From: Nonomuraea sediminis
GTDB taxonomy: Bacteria > Actinomycetota > Actinomycetes > Streptosporangiales > Streptosporangiaceae
DNA length: 64,000 nt
NCBI RefSeq assembly: GCF_018531495.1
Contig: NZ_JAHDTI010000004.1
Location: 372,001 to 436,000 of the forward strand
Reading direction: 5' to 3'
Shown: positions 14,767 through 25,304 of the stretch, in pieces
How the letters are laid out: every line of letters begins with the position of its first letter
How positions within the stretch are numbered: the stretch's first letter is position 1
The notes under the pieces: generated by a model
What the model was told of the DNA's origin: nothing
Databases searched by the model: none
What the model saw: the letters and a program-made list of their open reading frames with translations, nothing else
Position numbers and translations under genes: made by a program

Positions 14767-14790
14767 ATGTCTACGCCCCGGCTGTCTTAG
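14767..14790 (+). CDS. Seven-residue leader peptide (MSTPRLS) of the ABC-F gene
   Basis: ATG TCT ACG CCC CGG CTG TCT TAG forms a complete 7-codon frame 60 bp ahead of the ABC-F start. It sits directly after a -10 element and directly before a hairpin. Short upstream peptides that stall drug-bound ribosomes are known to control several ABC-F resistance genes (for example vga- and lmrC-type systems), and this arrangement fits that design. The peptide itself is not one that I can match to a described leader. Confidence 0.6.
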   Translation: MSTPRLS

Positions 14791-14792
14791 AA

Positions 14793-14822
14793 GGACACCT
14801 CGCTTCCACGCGACAGGTGTCT
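14793..14822 (+). promoter_or_regulatory. Attenuator-like hairpin before the ABC-F gene
   Basis: GACACCT (14794-14800) pairs with AGGTGTC (14815-14821), and CGC/GCG pairs inside extend the stem. CTCC follows and could pair with the GGAG ribosome site at 14837-14840 in another fold. There is no T-run, so control could be on translation or on Rho-type termination. Confidence 0.5.
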
Positions 14823-14849
14823 CCTCTAACAGTTCCGGAGTGTATCCCC

Positions 14850-16436
<1,587 letters not shown>

Positions 16437-16880
16437 CTCCAGGCGGGATGCGGGTGCCTTTCCGTCCTGGCAGTGGGCGGCCCGCTCCGGTCACGGTCCG
16501 GACTGTGCAATCCTCCGGCGCGATCCGTCTACGGACGTGTGGCGCCTGCTCGTGACCTTGGGGATTGTCACGCCGAGGCGGTGAGGGGGCGGCTCGCCTG
16601 CCATCCCGGGCTAGCTGGACTCCAGTTGGCCTAACCGGGGTGCGGCTGATCTACATGCCTTCCGCCCCGGTTGGCTGCGTGTCGGGCTGGCTCCGGCGGC
16701 ACGAAGCCCCGGAGGCGGGCTTGGGGGGTGTGAGACCCGGAGGGCGGTTCCGGCTCGGGGTGGGCGTCAGGTGGGTGGTGGTCCAGGTGGGATTGGGGCG
16801 GGGCCTTCAAGAAACACTGTCCGAGCTTTAGCGAGGGCCTTTGATAGCGCGATAGCGCTGCCTGGAGCGAGGGCCTTGCC
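16437..16880. other. Gene-free gap between convergent genes
   Basis: No frame with a ribosome site or recognisable product is seen. Near the end AGCGAGGGCCTT occurs twice (16830 and 16869 regions) around GATAGCGCGATAGCGC; a weak hairpin is possible, but no clear terminator is present. Confidence 0.6.
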
Positions 16881-17528
16881 CTAGAGCCAGCCGGGTTTGA
16901 CCAGGCCGCTTTCGTAGGCGATGACGACCAGTTGGGCGCGGTCGCGGGCGTGGAGTTTCATCATGGCGCGGCTGACGTGGGTCTTGGCCGTGGCGGGGGA
17001 CATGAAGAGTTTCGCGGCTATCTCGTCGTTGGTCATGCCCGTTCCGACCAGGGAGAGGACCTCGCGTTCGCGGTCGGTCAGCTGGTCGAGGCCGTCCGCG
17101 GCGATGGGTTCCTTGGCTCTGGAGGCGTACTCGGCGATGAGGCGGCGGGTGACGCTGGGCGACAGGAGGGCCTCGCCGTTGGCGACCACGCGCACCGCCT
17201 GGATGAGCTCCGCCGGCTCGGTGTCCTTGACGAGGAAGCCGCTGGCGCCGCCGCGCAGCGCCTCGAAGACGTACTCGTCCAGCTCGAAGGTCGTCAGGAT
17301 GATGATCCTGGGGCCCGGGGGCATCTGGCGGGTGGCCGTGAGGCCGTCCGTGCCGGGCATGCGGATGTCCATGAGCACCACGTCCGGCTCGTGCCGGCCC
17401 GCCAGCCGTACGGCTTCCGCGCCGTCGGAGGCCTCGGCGACCACCGTCATGTCCTGCTGGGCGTCGAGCAGGGCCTTGAAACCGGCGCGTACCAGCGCCT
17501 GGTCGTCGGCGAGCAGCACCTTGATCAT
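16881..17528 (-). CDS. NarL/LuxR-family response regulator
   Basis: A 215-residue regulator. The receiver domain (1-115) has the acidic pair in LLADDQ, phosphoacceptor Asp54 in VVLMDIRMPGTDG, Thr in ILTT and Lys101 in FLVKDTEP. The HTH (about 150-210) reads LTDREREVLSLVGTGMTNDE and then AKLFMSPATAKTHVSRAMMK. The ATG overlaps the stop of the kinase gene by 4 bp, so kinase and regulator are translated together and form one two-component system. No dedicated target gene lies next to it on the minus strand. Confidence 0.95.
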   Translation of the reverse strand: MIKVLLADDQALVRAGFKALLDAQQDMTVVAEASDGAEAVRLAGRHEPDVVLMDIRMPGTDGLTATRQMPPGPRIIILTTFELDEYVFEALRGGASGFLVKDTEPAELIQAVRVVANGEALLSPSVTRRLIAEYASRAKEPIAADGLDQLTDREREVLSLVGTGMTNDEIAAKLFMSPATAKTHVSRAMMKLHARDRAQLVVIAYESGLVKPGWL

Positions 17529-18643
17529 GAATTCTCCTCCGAAGGAGCCGAGGGCAAGGGTAGCCGGGCCTCCACCTGGAAGCCCCCGTCGGCGGGTCCG
17601 GCCACGAGCGTGCCGCCCAGGGCCGAGGCGCGTTCGCGCATGCCGGGGATGCCGTTGCCGCTGCCCTCCTCGGACAGTACGGCGGGCCGCGTCGCACCCG
17701 TGTCCGTGACGTGCACGGCCAGCTCCTGCTCGCCGTACTCGAGCCTGACCGTGACGCGCGAGCCGGGCGCGTGCCTGGCGGCGTTGGTGAGCGATTCCTG
17801 GACGATGCGGTAGGCGGCCCGCTCGACCGTGGGCGGCAGCGGCCGGGAGCCGACCCGTTTGATCGTCACGTTCAGGCCGGAGCGTTCCGCCAGGTCGTCG
17901 AGGCGCTCGAGCCCGGCGGTGGGGGAGCGGGGCGCGCCCTCGCGCAGCACGTTCAGCACCGAGCGCATCTCGCCGAGCACCTCCTTGGAGGCCGTCTTGA
18001 TCGTCGCGAGCGCGGTGCGGGCCTGCTCGGGATGGTCGTCGATCAGGTGCAGCGCGGTCGAGGCCTGGACGTGGATGAGCGAGATGTTGTGCGCGAGCAC
18101 GTCGTGCAGCTCCTGCGCCATGGTGAGCCGTTCCTCGCTGGCCTGGCGCCGGGATTCCTCCTCCTGGATGCGCTGCCGCTCGGTGCGCCGCTCCGTGCCG
18201 ATGCGGACCAGCTCCGCGATCACCATGAACAGCAGCATGAACGTGGTGATCGCTATGTCGTGGAAGAAGCCGTGCTCGCCGATCAGATACGCGTAGATCA
18301 GGAAATAGGCCAGCATGGTCCCCGCCGCGAGCCACGCGAGCAGCCTGCGCTTCTCCAGGACCAGCCTGAAGATCAGGACGCCGGGGCTGAAGAAGATCGG
18401 CCCGTAGGGGTAGCCGCCCCACACGAACGCGAACGTGGCCGCCAGGGTGACGACCAGCGAGGTGATCGGGAAGCGCCGGCGTACCAGGATCATCAGCGGC
18501 CCGACCAGCAGCAGCCCGTACGCCCACGGGTCCAGCGGCGAGCGGAAGGTGCGCTGGCCCCAGTAGGCGCCCTCGGACATCACGACCTGCGCGACCGCCA
18601 CGATCAGGGCGAGATAAGGGCTGTATACGGACTTCGTGCGCAC
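17525..18643 (-). CDS. HisKA_3-type sensor histidine kinase
   Basis: A 372-residue membrane kinase. About five membrane helices occupy residues 8-145 with hardly any extracellular loop, as in the DesK/LiaS-like actinobacterial group. The dimerisation helix holds His180 in QELHDVLAHNISLI, the N-box is VQESLTNAARHAPG, and the G-box is GNGIPGMRERASALGG. The glycines before the G1 Asp are reduced (VTDTGATRP), which is common in this family. The stimulus is likely sensed in or at the membrane. It is divergent from the gamma-glutamyltransferase gene 95 bp away. Confidence 0.94.
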   Translation of the reverse strand: MRTKSVYSPYLALIVAVAQVVMSEGAYWGQRTFRSPLDPWAYGLLLVGPLMILVRRRFPITSLVVTLAATFAFVWGGYPYGPIFFSPGVLIFRLVLEKRRLLAWLAAGTMLAYFLIYAYLIGEHGFFHDIAITTFMLLFMVIAELVRIGTERRTERQRIQEEESRRQASEERLTMAQELHDVLAHNISLIHVQASTALHLIDDHPEQARTALATIKTASKEVLGEMRSVLNVLREGAPRSPTAGLERLDDLAERSGLNVTIKRVGSRPLPPTVERAAYRIVQESLTNAARHAPGSRVTVRLEYGEQELAVHVTDTGATRPAVLSEEGSGNGIPGMRERASALGGTLVAGPADGGFQVEARLPLPSAPSEENS

Positions 18644-18737
18644 GCCATCACGCTAGATGAACGCCCTGACCTGCGCATCCCCCGCATGTCGCACGGGCCC
18701 CTACCGCGACGGGCGTACCTGGGAGATCGTGGAGAGC

Positions 18738-20468
18738 ATGCGCCGAGTAATCGTTCCCGCAGCAGCAATCCTTGTCACGTTGACGGCCACGCCCGCGGTG
18801 GCCGACACGCAGCAGAAGGTCCCCGTAGCGGAGGGGTACGGCGGCGCCGTCGCCACCGTGGACCTCGACGCCAGCAAGGCGGCGATAGCCGTACTCAGGA
18901 GGGGTGGAAACGCCGTGGACGCCGCGGTCGCGGCGGGCGCGGTGCTGGGCGTCACCGAGCCGTTCTCGGCCGGGCTGACCGGCGGCGGCTTCATGCTCTA
19001 CTACGACGCCAGGCAGCGGAAGGTGTTCACCATCGACGGCCGCGAGACCGCGCCGCAGGCCATGACGTCGAGCACGTTCGAGGGCATCCCCTTCGCCGAG
19101 GGCGTGACGAGCGGCCTGTCGGCGGGCATCCCCGGCACGACCGCGACCTGGGACCTGGCGCTGCACCGCTTCGGCACGCTGTCGCTGCGCCAGGCGCTGC
19201 AGCCGGCGATCGACGTGGCCTCGAACGGCTTCACGGTCGACCAGACCTTCCACGACCAGACCGCGGCCAACGCCGACCGCTTCAAGGACTTCACCTCGAC
19301 CGCCAAGCTCTACCTGCCGGACGGCCAGCCGCCCGCCGTCGGCTCCACCTTCCGCAACCCCGAGCTCGCCGCCACCTACCGCGAGCTGGGCCGGCGCGGC
19401 CCCGGCTGGCTGTACGGCGGGCAGCTCGGCCAGGAGATCGTGGCCACCGTCAAGCAGCCGCCGATCACCCCCGGCTCGACCCGCAACGTCAGACCGGGCC
19501 TGATGGAACTATCCGATCTCCGCTCCTACCGGGCGCTCCTCCGCGAACCCACGCACATCTCCTTCAAGGGCCTGGACGTGTACGGCATGGCGCCCCCGTC
19601 CTCCGGCGGCTCCACCGTGGGCGAGGCGCTCAACATTCTGCAGGCGCTGCCCAAGGTCGGATTGCACGAGTACCTCGAGTCGTCGAGGCTGGCCTTCGCC
19701 GACAGGAACAAGTACGTCGGCGACCTCCCGAACGTGCCGCTGAAGGAGCTGCTGTCCGACGGGTTCGCCAAGGAACGGGCGTGCCTGATCGGTGACAAGG
19801 CGCTGACCAGCCCGGTCGCCCCCGGAAACCCGGACGGCAGCTACGAGCCGTGCGCCACCCCCACCGGCACCCCCGTCGCCGACGACAACCCCCAGGGCCC
19901 CGAGACCACGCACCTGGTCGTGGCCGACCGCTGGGGCAACGTGGTGGCCTACAACCTGACCATCGAGTCGACCGGCGGCAACGGCATCGTCGTGCCGGGG
20001 CGCGGCGTGCTGCTCAACAACGAGCTGACCGACTTCACCTTCGGACCCGCCTCCGGCGACCCGAACCTGCCGGGCCCGGGCAAGCGGCCGCGCTCGTCGA
20101 TGGCGCCCACGATCGTGTTCGACCACGGCAAGCCGGTGCTGGCCGTCGGGTCGCCCGGCGGCGCCACGATCATCACGACCGTGCTGCAGATCCTGGTCAA
20201 CCGCTACGAGTTCGGCATGAGCCTGCCAGATGCGCTGGCCGCGCCCAGGGCTTCGCAGCGCAATGCCGTACAGACCGAGGCGGAGCAGGCCTTCATCGAC
20301 AAGTACGGAGCGGAGCTGACGACCCAGCACGGGCAGAGCTTCAAGCTCAACCCGGAGATCGGCGCCGCCACCGGCCTGGAGTTCCTGGGCCACGGCAGGA
20401 TCCAGGCCGCCGCCGAGCCGACCAGGCGCGGCGGCGGCAGCGCGATGGTCGTCTTCCCTAGTAGATGA
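18738..20468 (+). CDS. ggt: Gamma-glutamyltransferase, secreted
   Basis: A 576-residue precursor of the Ntn-hydrolase family that cleaves gamma-glutamyl bonds, outside the membrane. The ATG at 18738 has GGAG upstream and gives the signal peptide MRRVIVPAAAILVTLTATPA; an upstream ATG at 18657 would spoil it. GGNAVDAAVAAGAVLGV and TGGGFMLYYD are family blocks. The autocleavage point precedes the first Thr of ETTHLVVAD, which becomes the small-subunit nucleophile, and the small subunit continues with SPGGATIITTVLQIL. No glutathione biosynthesis is nearby. Its last 11 bp overlap the convergent monooxygenase gene. Confidence 0.95.
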   Translation: MRRVIVPAAAILVTLTATPAVADTQQKVPVAEGYGGAVATVDLDASKAAIAVLRRGGNAVDAAVAAGAVLGVTEPFSAGLTGGGFMLYYDARQRKVFTIDGRETAPQAMTSSTFEGIPFAEGVTSGLSAGIPGTTATWDLALHRFGTLSLRQALQPAIDVASNGFTVDQTFHDQTAANADRFKDFTSTAKLYLPDGQPPAVGSTFRNPELAATYRELGRRGPGWLYGGQLGQEIVATVKQPPITPGSTRNVRPGLMELSDLRSYRALLREPTHISFKGLDVYGMAPPSSGGSTVGEALNILQALPKVGLHEYLESSRLAFADRNKYVGDLPNVPLKELLSDGFAKERACLIGDKALTSPVAPGNPDGSYEPCATPTGTPVADDNPQGPETTHLVVADRWGNVVAYNLTIESTGGNGIVVPGRGVLLNNELTDFTFGPASGDPNLPGPGKRPRSSMAPTIVFDHGKPVLAVGSPGGATIITTVLQILVNRYEFGMSLPDALAAPRASQRNAVQTEAEQAFIDKYGAELTTQHGQSFKLNPEIGAATGLEFLGHGRIQAAAEPTRRGGGSAMVVFPSR

Positions 20469-21912
20469 GCTCGTAGGCGTCGGGCTTCACCTTGCGGGTT
20501 CGCGCCCAGTACTCGAAGGTGAAGCCCGGCCAGATCGTCCGGTTCTTGCCGTGCTCGTCCAGGTACCAGGACTTGCAGCCGCCCGCGTTCCACACCAGCG
20601 GGTCGAGCCTTTCCTGCAGGCGGCGGTTGAAGGAGCGCTGGCGTTCCTGCCGCACGTCGATGGCGCGGGCGCCCGTGCGCGACAGCAGGCGCAGGCAGTC
20701 CATGACGTAGCGGACCTGGGACTCGATCATGAAGACGACCGAGTTGTGCCCGAGGCCGGTGTTCGGGCCGAGCAGGAAGAACAGGTTCGGGAAACCGGCG
20801 GTGGTGATGCCGTAGTAGGTCTCGATGCCGTCCTGCCAGGCCTCCTGGATCTTCAGCCCGCCGCGGCCGACGATCCGCTGGTCCTGCAGCGCGTCGGTGA
20901 CCTTGAAGCCCGTGCCGTAGACGATGACGTCGACCTCGTGCTCGACCCCGGCCTCGTCCACGATCGAGTGCGGCCTGATCTCGCGGATCCCGTCGGTGAC
21001 CAGGGCGACGTTCTCCCTGGTCAGGGCCGGGTAGTAGTCGCTGGAGATGAGCAGGCGCTTGCAGCCGATCGTGTAGTCGGGCGTGAGCCTCCTGCGCAGC
21101 TCCAGGTCGGGCACCTGGCTCTCCAGGTGCTTGAGCGCGACCCGCTCGTGCACCTTCATCAGCCGGGGATCGATGGTGAAGCCGAGCGCCCTGGTCTCCA
21201 GCACCCAGTAGATGCTGTTGCGCATGGCCCTGGCCGCGCCGGGCAGGCGCAGGATCCGCTGCATCCGGTCGGGGATGGCGAAGTCGGGCTTGGGATGGAT
21301 CCACGGCGGTGTGCGCTGGAAGAGCGTGAGGTGGGAGACCTGCGGGGCGAGCTGCGGCACGAACTGGATGGCGGAGGCGCCGGTGCCGATCACCGCCACC
21401 CGCTTGCCGGTGAGGTCCACGGAGTTGTCCCACTCGGCCGAGTGGAACGCCGGCCCGGCGAACGTCTCACGCCCCACAATTTCTGGAAATTTCGGGATGT
21501 GGAGGGCGCCGATGCCCGAGATCACCGCGTTGGGCCGCAGCACCTGACCGTCGGCCGTCGCGACCTCCCACCGCCGCTCCTCGTCGTCGTACTCGAGCCC
21601 CACGACCTGCTTGCCGAACCGGAAGTGCGGCCCGATGCCGTACTTGTCGACGCACGCGCGCATGTACTCCCAGATCTCCTCCTGAGGGGAGAACATCCGC
21701 GACCATCCGGGATTGAGCTCGTAGGAGTAGGAGTACATGTGCGAGGGCACGTCGCACGCGCAGCCGGGATAGGTGTTGTCGCGCCAGGTCCCGCCCAGGT
21801 CCTCCGCCTTCTCCAGGATGACGAAGTCGTGGTACCCGGCCTCCTTCAGCTTGATCGCCATGCCGATCCCGGCGAAGCCGGAACCGATGATCACTATCCC
21901 TGGCTCAGCCAC
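20458..21912 (-). CDS. Flavin-containing Baeyer-Villiger-type monooxygenase
   Basis: A 484-residue FAD/NADPH enzyme. The FAD fold opens with GIVIIGSGFAGIGMAIKLKE, the NADPH fold is VAVIGTGASAIQFVPQLAP, and the Baeyer-Villiger fingerprint appears as FAGPAFHSAEWDNS (FxGxxxHxxxW, with the usual final Pro or Asp position as D). GGTWRDNTYPGCACD and FLLGPNTGLGHNS are also typical. It should insert oxygen next to a ketone or oxidise a heteroatom. It is the last gene of a three-gene minus-strand operon after a PF10118 protein and an M24 protein and overlaps the former by 8 bp. Confidence 0.94.
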   Translation of the reverse strand: MAEPGIVIIGSGFAGIGMAIKLKEAGYHDFVILEKAEDLGGTWRDNTYPGCACDVPSHMYSYSYELNPGWSRMFSPQEEIWEYMRACVDKYGIGPHFRFGKQVVGLEYDDEERRWEVATADGQVLRPNAVISGIGALHIPKFPEIVGRETFAGPAFHSAEWDNSVDLTGKRVAVIGTGASAIQFVPQLAPQVSHLTLFQRTPPWIHPKPDFAIPDRMQRILRLPGAARAMRNSIYWVLETRALGFTIDPRLMKVHERVALKHLESQVPDLELRRRLTPDYTIGCKRLLISSDYYPALTRENVALVTDGIREIRPHSIVDEAGVEHEVDVIVYGTGFKVTDALQDQRIVGRGGLKIQEAWQDGIETYYGITTAGFPNLFFLLGPNTGLGHNSVVFMIESQVRYVMDCLRLLSRTGARAIDVRQERQRSFNRRLQERLDPLVWNAGGCKSWYLDEHGKNRTIWPGFTFEYWARTRKVKPDAYELIY

Positions 21913-22777
21913 CGGTCCTCCTGTAGGACTCGAACTCCGCGTGTGCGGGAGAGATCGCGATGTAGTCCAGCGCCTGCTGGAGGTCGCCCTCCTGACTCGG
22001 GTGGAAGGAGGGCTTGACGTACTGCGGCATCGCCAGCAGCAGGCTGCGCAGCGTCGGCACCCTGCCCTGGTGGGCGCGGTAGAAGTAGTGCGTCCACTTC
22101 ATCCGTACCCGTCCGCCGATGAGCGGATCGTTGGCGATCAGGAACCCGGCGCCCCTTCTGATCAGGTAGATCAGCGCGGGACCGGCCATCGCCATCGTCC
22201 TGGCCCGCCGCCCGAACGAGCCGTCGAGGTGCATGAACAGGTCGAAGGCCACGCTGCGATGCTCGACCTCCTCCGCCCCGTGCCAGCGCAGCAGGTCCAT
22301 CATGACCGCGTCGGCCCCGGCCGTGTCCAGTGGCCGGGCGTCGAGGATCCACTGCCCGAGCACGGCCGTGTAGTGCTCGATCGCCGCGATCATGGCCACC
22401 CGCTCGCGCAGCCAGAACTCCCTGGCCATCGGCGGCAGCGTGTGGTCGCCGAGCAGGCGCTCGAAGGCCCACTCCACGTTGTCCACATACGGTTGCGGGT
22501 CGAGCCCCTGCTCCTTCATGTGCTCCAGCACCCGCTGGTGCGCCACCGCGTGCGTGCCCTCCTGCCCCATGAACCCCTTGACCTGGGCCTTCAGCTCGGG
22601 GTCCGTGATGTAGGGCAGGGCCTGCTTGAAGACGTGCACGAACCACCGCTCACCGGCCGGCAGCAGCAGGTGCAGCGAGTTGATGATGTGGGTGCTGTAC
22701 GGATCGCCGGGGACCCAGTGCAGCGGCGTCTCCTCCCAGGAGAAGCGGACGCGGCGCGGCTTGATCTCCACGGTCAT
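21905..22777 (-). CDS. PF10118-type metal-dependent hydrolase
   Basis: A 290-residue helical protein of the family labelled 'metal-dependent hydrolase' (PF10118). Conserved acid/His clusters are QEGTHAVAHQRVLEH, MIAAIEHYTAVLG and LRWHGAEEVEHRSVAFDLF, an ExxH-type set that suggests a carboxylate-bridged di-metal centre like those of ferritin-fold oxygenases rather than a proven hydrolase. It is sandwiched in an overlapping operon between M24 and Baeyer-Villiger genes, which suggests joint action on one lipid or terpenoid ketone route (inference). Confidence 0.88.
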   Translation of the reverse strand: MTVEIKPRRVRFSWEETPLHWVPGDPYSTHIINSLHLLLPAGERWFVHVFKQALPYITDPELKAQVKGFMGQEGTHAVAHQRVLEHMKEQGLDPQPYVDNVEWAFERLLGDHTLPPMAREFWLRERVAMIAAIEHYTAVLGQWILDARPLDTAGADAVMMDLLRWHGAEEVEHRSVAFDLFMHLDGSFGRRARTMAMAGPALIYLIRRGAGFLIANDPLIGGRVRMKWTHYFYRAHQGRVPTLRSLLLAMPQYVKPSFHPSQEGDLQQALDYIAISPAHAEFESYRRTGG

Positions 22778-23592
22778 GACAGGCTCCAGCGGCGGACGTG
22801 GGGGAGGTCGTCGTCCAGCCAGGAGGCGTCGTCGTCGGTGACGACCAGGATCTCCTCGAACTTGGCCCCGATCCTGTCATCGTCGGTGCCCAGATGCGGC
22901 TCGACCGCCCAGAGCCCCGGCGTCGGCGGGTGCGCCGAGGCCTTCCCGCCGGCCCACAGCGGCGAGCGCCCCTCCAGCCGCTCCTTGACCAGCTCCCGCC
23001 CGATGGTGCGCAGCGTCCTGAAGCCGAACGACCCGAAGACCACGAACCGCGGCCCACCCAGCCGGATCCGCGCCACCTGATGCCCGATCACCCGCCCCGG
23101 ATAGACCCGGTGCCGGTTCCTGTTCCCCTGCGCCGCGATCTCCGCATCCACCTCCCGGTAGATCTCCCGGAAGGTACGGCGCTGCCGTACAAGATCAAGA
23201 ATTTTCCCGCGAAAGCCGGACAAGTCGTGATCCAGTCGAGCCCATCCGGGATTCGAGCCCAGCACCCCCGAGTACCCGATGTCCGCGACGTAGCCGTCCA
23301 TCACGGGCGCGCAGTCCAGCACGTACGGCATGCCTTCAGCGAGCCGCCGGTTCGTGGGAAGGAACTGGAGCGACACCCGGAAGTTCCGGAAGGCGGTCCG
23401 CTCGCCGAACCAGGCGAACGGCACGTGGAACCAGTCGTCCACCCCGTGCCGCTCCAGCCACCCGCGCAGCTCCCTGGCCGCCATCCGTTCGGTGACCCCG
23501 GGCTCCAGCCGCGCGGCGACGTGCTCCGCCGCCTCGTAGGCGAGCCGCTGGAGATCGCGGAACCTGCCGAGGTCCACCGCTCTATTGGACAC
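22774..23592 (-). CDS. M24-family metallopeptidase-like protein
   Basis: A pita-bread-fold protein of about 272 residues. Metal ligands are in place: VLDCAPVMDGYVADIGYS (two Asp), VIGHQVARI (His), WAVEPHLG and FEEILVV (two Glu). In this operon setting, with PF10118 and monooxygenase genes, the protein may act on an amide or ester rather than a proline peptide (inference). The start is uncertain: GTG 23592 lies 7 nt after TACATT and would be leaderless; TTG 23601 and GTG 23577 are alternatives. The palindrome at 23584 covers this region. It overlaps the next gene by 4 bp. Confidence 0.85.
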   Translation of the reverse strand: MSNRAVDLGRFRDLQRLAYEAAEHVAARLEPGVTERMAARELRGWLERHGVDDWFHVPFAWFGERTAFRNFRVSLQFLPTNRRLAEGMPYVLDCAPVMDGYVADIGYSGVLGSNPGWARLDHDLSGFRGKILDLVRQRRTFREIYREVDAEIAAQGNRNRHRVYPGRVIGHQVARIRLGGPRFVVFGSFGFRTLRTIGRELVKERLEGRSPLWAGGKASAHPPTPGLWAVEPHLGTDDDRIGAKFEEILVVTDDDASWLDDDLPHVRRWSLS

Positions 23593-23602
23593 AAAGTCCA
23601 AT
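23584..23602. promoter_or_regulatory. Palindromic operator at the start of the M24 operon
   Basis: ATTGGAC-ACAAA-GTCCAAT is a perfect 7-bp dyad of the size bound by TetR-family repressors. It overlaps the minus-strand -10 TACATT (23605-23600) and the start codon. The nearest TetR gene is at 24645, but that gene has its own differently shaped operator. Confidence 0.7.
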
Positions 23603-23649
23603 GTAGTCAGCGAACGCGACCCGGTCCAGAGTGAGGCGCCTCACAGGCC

Positions 23650-24597
23650 TCAGCCCCCGCAGGCCTCGAATCCCCAGGCCGAGCTCCTGACCGTGTAGCG
23701 GTCGCGGAGGGTGAACCTGCTGGTGCCGAGGTCGAGCAGCAGCACGTGCATCCCGGCGGGCGTGCGCATTGCGTCGTCGCGGACATGCAGTGTGAGCTGC
23801 TTGTTCGCGGTCCAGTCGAGCATCTCGACGCGCTGGACCATGCCGCGGTAGTCGGGGATCCAGATCCAGGTGCGCACGTTGGGCCGGTCTGAGGACAGGT
23901 CCCACAGCACGGCGCGCTGCTTGCCCTTGTCCCCGGTGAGCCAGGCGACCGTGACCCCGTCGGGGTTGAGCGCGAACGGGCCGTAGGACTTCACCTTCGA
24001 CGTGGCCAGCAGCCTGCCGCTCAGCGTCCGCGAGTGCAGCGTGTGCTCGCCGCTCCTGGTGAGCACCTCGTCGCCGTCGCCGCTGAAGCCGAGGAACTCC
24101 TCGCCCTTGGGCAGCGTGGCCAGGCGAGTCCCGGAGGCCACGTCGTAGAGCCGGACGCGGCCGTAGTGCTGCGACACGGCCAGCCTGGCGCCGTCAAGCG
24201 AGAGCCACATGTTCGACCCGCCTTGTGACACGCCCCTTCGGAAGGCGCCGCGGGGCATCGGGTAGAGCGCGCCGCCGAGGTCGCGGACGACCAGCCTGCC
24301 GTCACCCGCCCGCAGGTAGGCGACGCGGCGGCCGTCGCCGCTCACGCCGATCGGGGCAGCCTGCCCTTTGATCGGCTTCCCGTGCTTGGACAGCGGGTGC
24401 ACCTGGGCGTCGGAGAAGCGGCGGGTCGTGCCGTCGCCGAGCGTGACGCGCCACGTGGCGCACGGGCGCCCGCAGTCGTCGACGGAGACGTAGCGGATGG
24501 CGTGCGCGCGCGAGGCGGCCTGGGCGGGCGCGGCCAACAGGCTGGTGGGTAACAGGATCGTGGCGAGGGCGAGAGCGGCGATGAGCGGCTTTTTCAT
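23650..24597 (-). CDS. Secreted WD40/TolB-like beta-propeller protein
   Basis: A 315-residue exported protein of unknown role. Signal peptide: MKKPLIAALALATILLPTSL, with cleavage after PAQAA. The mature part repeats blade-like units ending in 'lvvrDl', 'vrLYDvasG', 'vLWDLss' (for example GVSGDGRRVAYLRAGDGRLV and WLSLDGARLAVSQHYGRVRL), as in WD40 or TolB propellers. A Cys pair near the N-terminus (CGRPC) and a C-terminal CGG could form disulfides. AGGGGG lies before the ATG. It stands between two regulated operons and shows no link to either. Confidence 0.82.
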   Translation of the reverse strand: MKKPLIAALALATILLPTSLLAAPAQAASRAHAIRYVSVDDCGRPCATWRVTLGDGTTRRFSDAQVHPLSKHGKPIKGQAAPIGVSGDGRRVAYLRAGDGRLVVRDLGGALYPMPRGAFRRGVSQGGSNMWLSLDGARLAVSQHYGRVRLYDVASGTRLATLPKGEEFLGFSGDGDEVLTRSGEHTLHSRTLSGRLLATSKVKSYGPFALNPDGVTVAWLTGDKGKQRAVLWDLSSDRPNVRTWIWIPDYRGMVQRVEMLDWTANKQLTLHVRDDAMRTPAGMHVLLLDLGTSRFTLRDRYTVRSSAWGFEACGG

Positions 24598-24644
24598 GGT
24601 GGTTCCCCCTTTGTGCCATTAGATGGCGGGGGAAGGGCCGGAGT

Positions 24645-25277
24645 TCAGCCCTGGCGGACGGCGTAGTCTCCCAGGCTCGGCTCGAGCAGGTCGTAGAGCC
24701 GCCGGGCCTCGCCGGCCAGCGCCGCGGCCACGTCGTCCTCCGGCTCGCCGTTCATCCCGCGCGCGAAACCCTCGTGGAACAGCACCCGCTGGACGGTCAC
24801 GAAGTGGCCGGCCACCGCCTTCGGCAGCAGGTCCTCCCGTCCGGCCCCGGTCTCGTCGGCGAGCGCGGCGGCCAGCGCCTCCTGGCTCTGCTCGTGCAGC
24901 TCCCTGAGCCGGGCGCGGAGCGTGGGGCTCTCCATGATCATCTGGGCGAAGTCCGCACCGGCGAAGCCGGCGGTCGGCTCGCGGGCCTCGATCGCGGCCA
25001 GGTGCGCGCGCCGCACCGCGGTCAGCGCCGACTCGCCGGGTGCCCGCTCGCGCACGGCCCTCACCGGGCCTTCGATCAGCTCCTCGTCCCGGTCGAAGAC
25101 CAGGTCCTCCTTGCGCGGGAAGTGGTTGGTGACCGTCATCTTGGCCACCCCCGCCTGCGCCGCGACGTCGGAGATCGTCACCTGCTCGAACCCGCGCTCC
25201 AGGAACAGCTTCGTCGCGACGCCCGAGATCTCCCGTCTCGTCTGCTGCCGCTGCCGCTCGCGCAACCCGTCTGCCAT
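24645..25277 (-). CDS. TetR-family repressor of the adjacent exporter
   Basis: A 210-residue regulator. The HTH spans residues 10-56: TRREISGVATKLFLERGFEQ, VTISDVAAQAGVAKMTVTNH and FPRKEDL, a clear AcrR/TetR start. The remaining helical domain is variable and binds the inducer. It is divergent from an EmrB-type drug exporter across 86 bp that hold two TAGGT-N3-ACCTA dyads on the exporter promoter, so it most likely represses that pump and responds to its substrates. Confidence 0.93.
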   Translation of the reverse strand: MADGLRERQRQQTRREISGVATKLFLERGFEQVTISDVAAQAGVAKMTVTNHFPRKEDLVFDRDEELIEGPVRAVRERAPGESALTAVRRAHLAAIEAREPTAGFAGADFAQMIMESPTLRARLRELHEQSQEALAAALADETGAGREDLLPKAVAGHFVTVQRVLFHEGFARGMNGEPEDDVAAALAGEARRLYDLLEPSLGDYAVRQG

Positions 25278-25304
25278 GGGGCCACGGTAGCAAAAACAAT
25301 GGGC

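Noticed and set aside
16565..16831. An 88-codon plus-strand frame in the gap before the NarL regulator
   Set aside because: No ribosome site, mixed third-position composition, no recognisable feature.
24645..25277. This TetR protein as regulator of the M24 operon dyad at 23584
   Set aside because: The dyads next to its own gene are TAGGT-N3-ACCTA, unlike ATTGGAC-N5-GTCCAAT, and a secreted-protein gene lies between.
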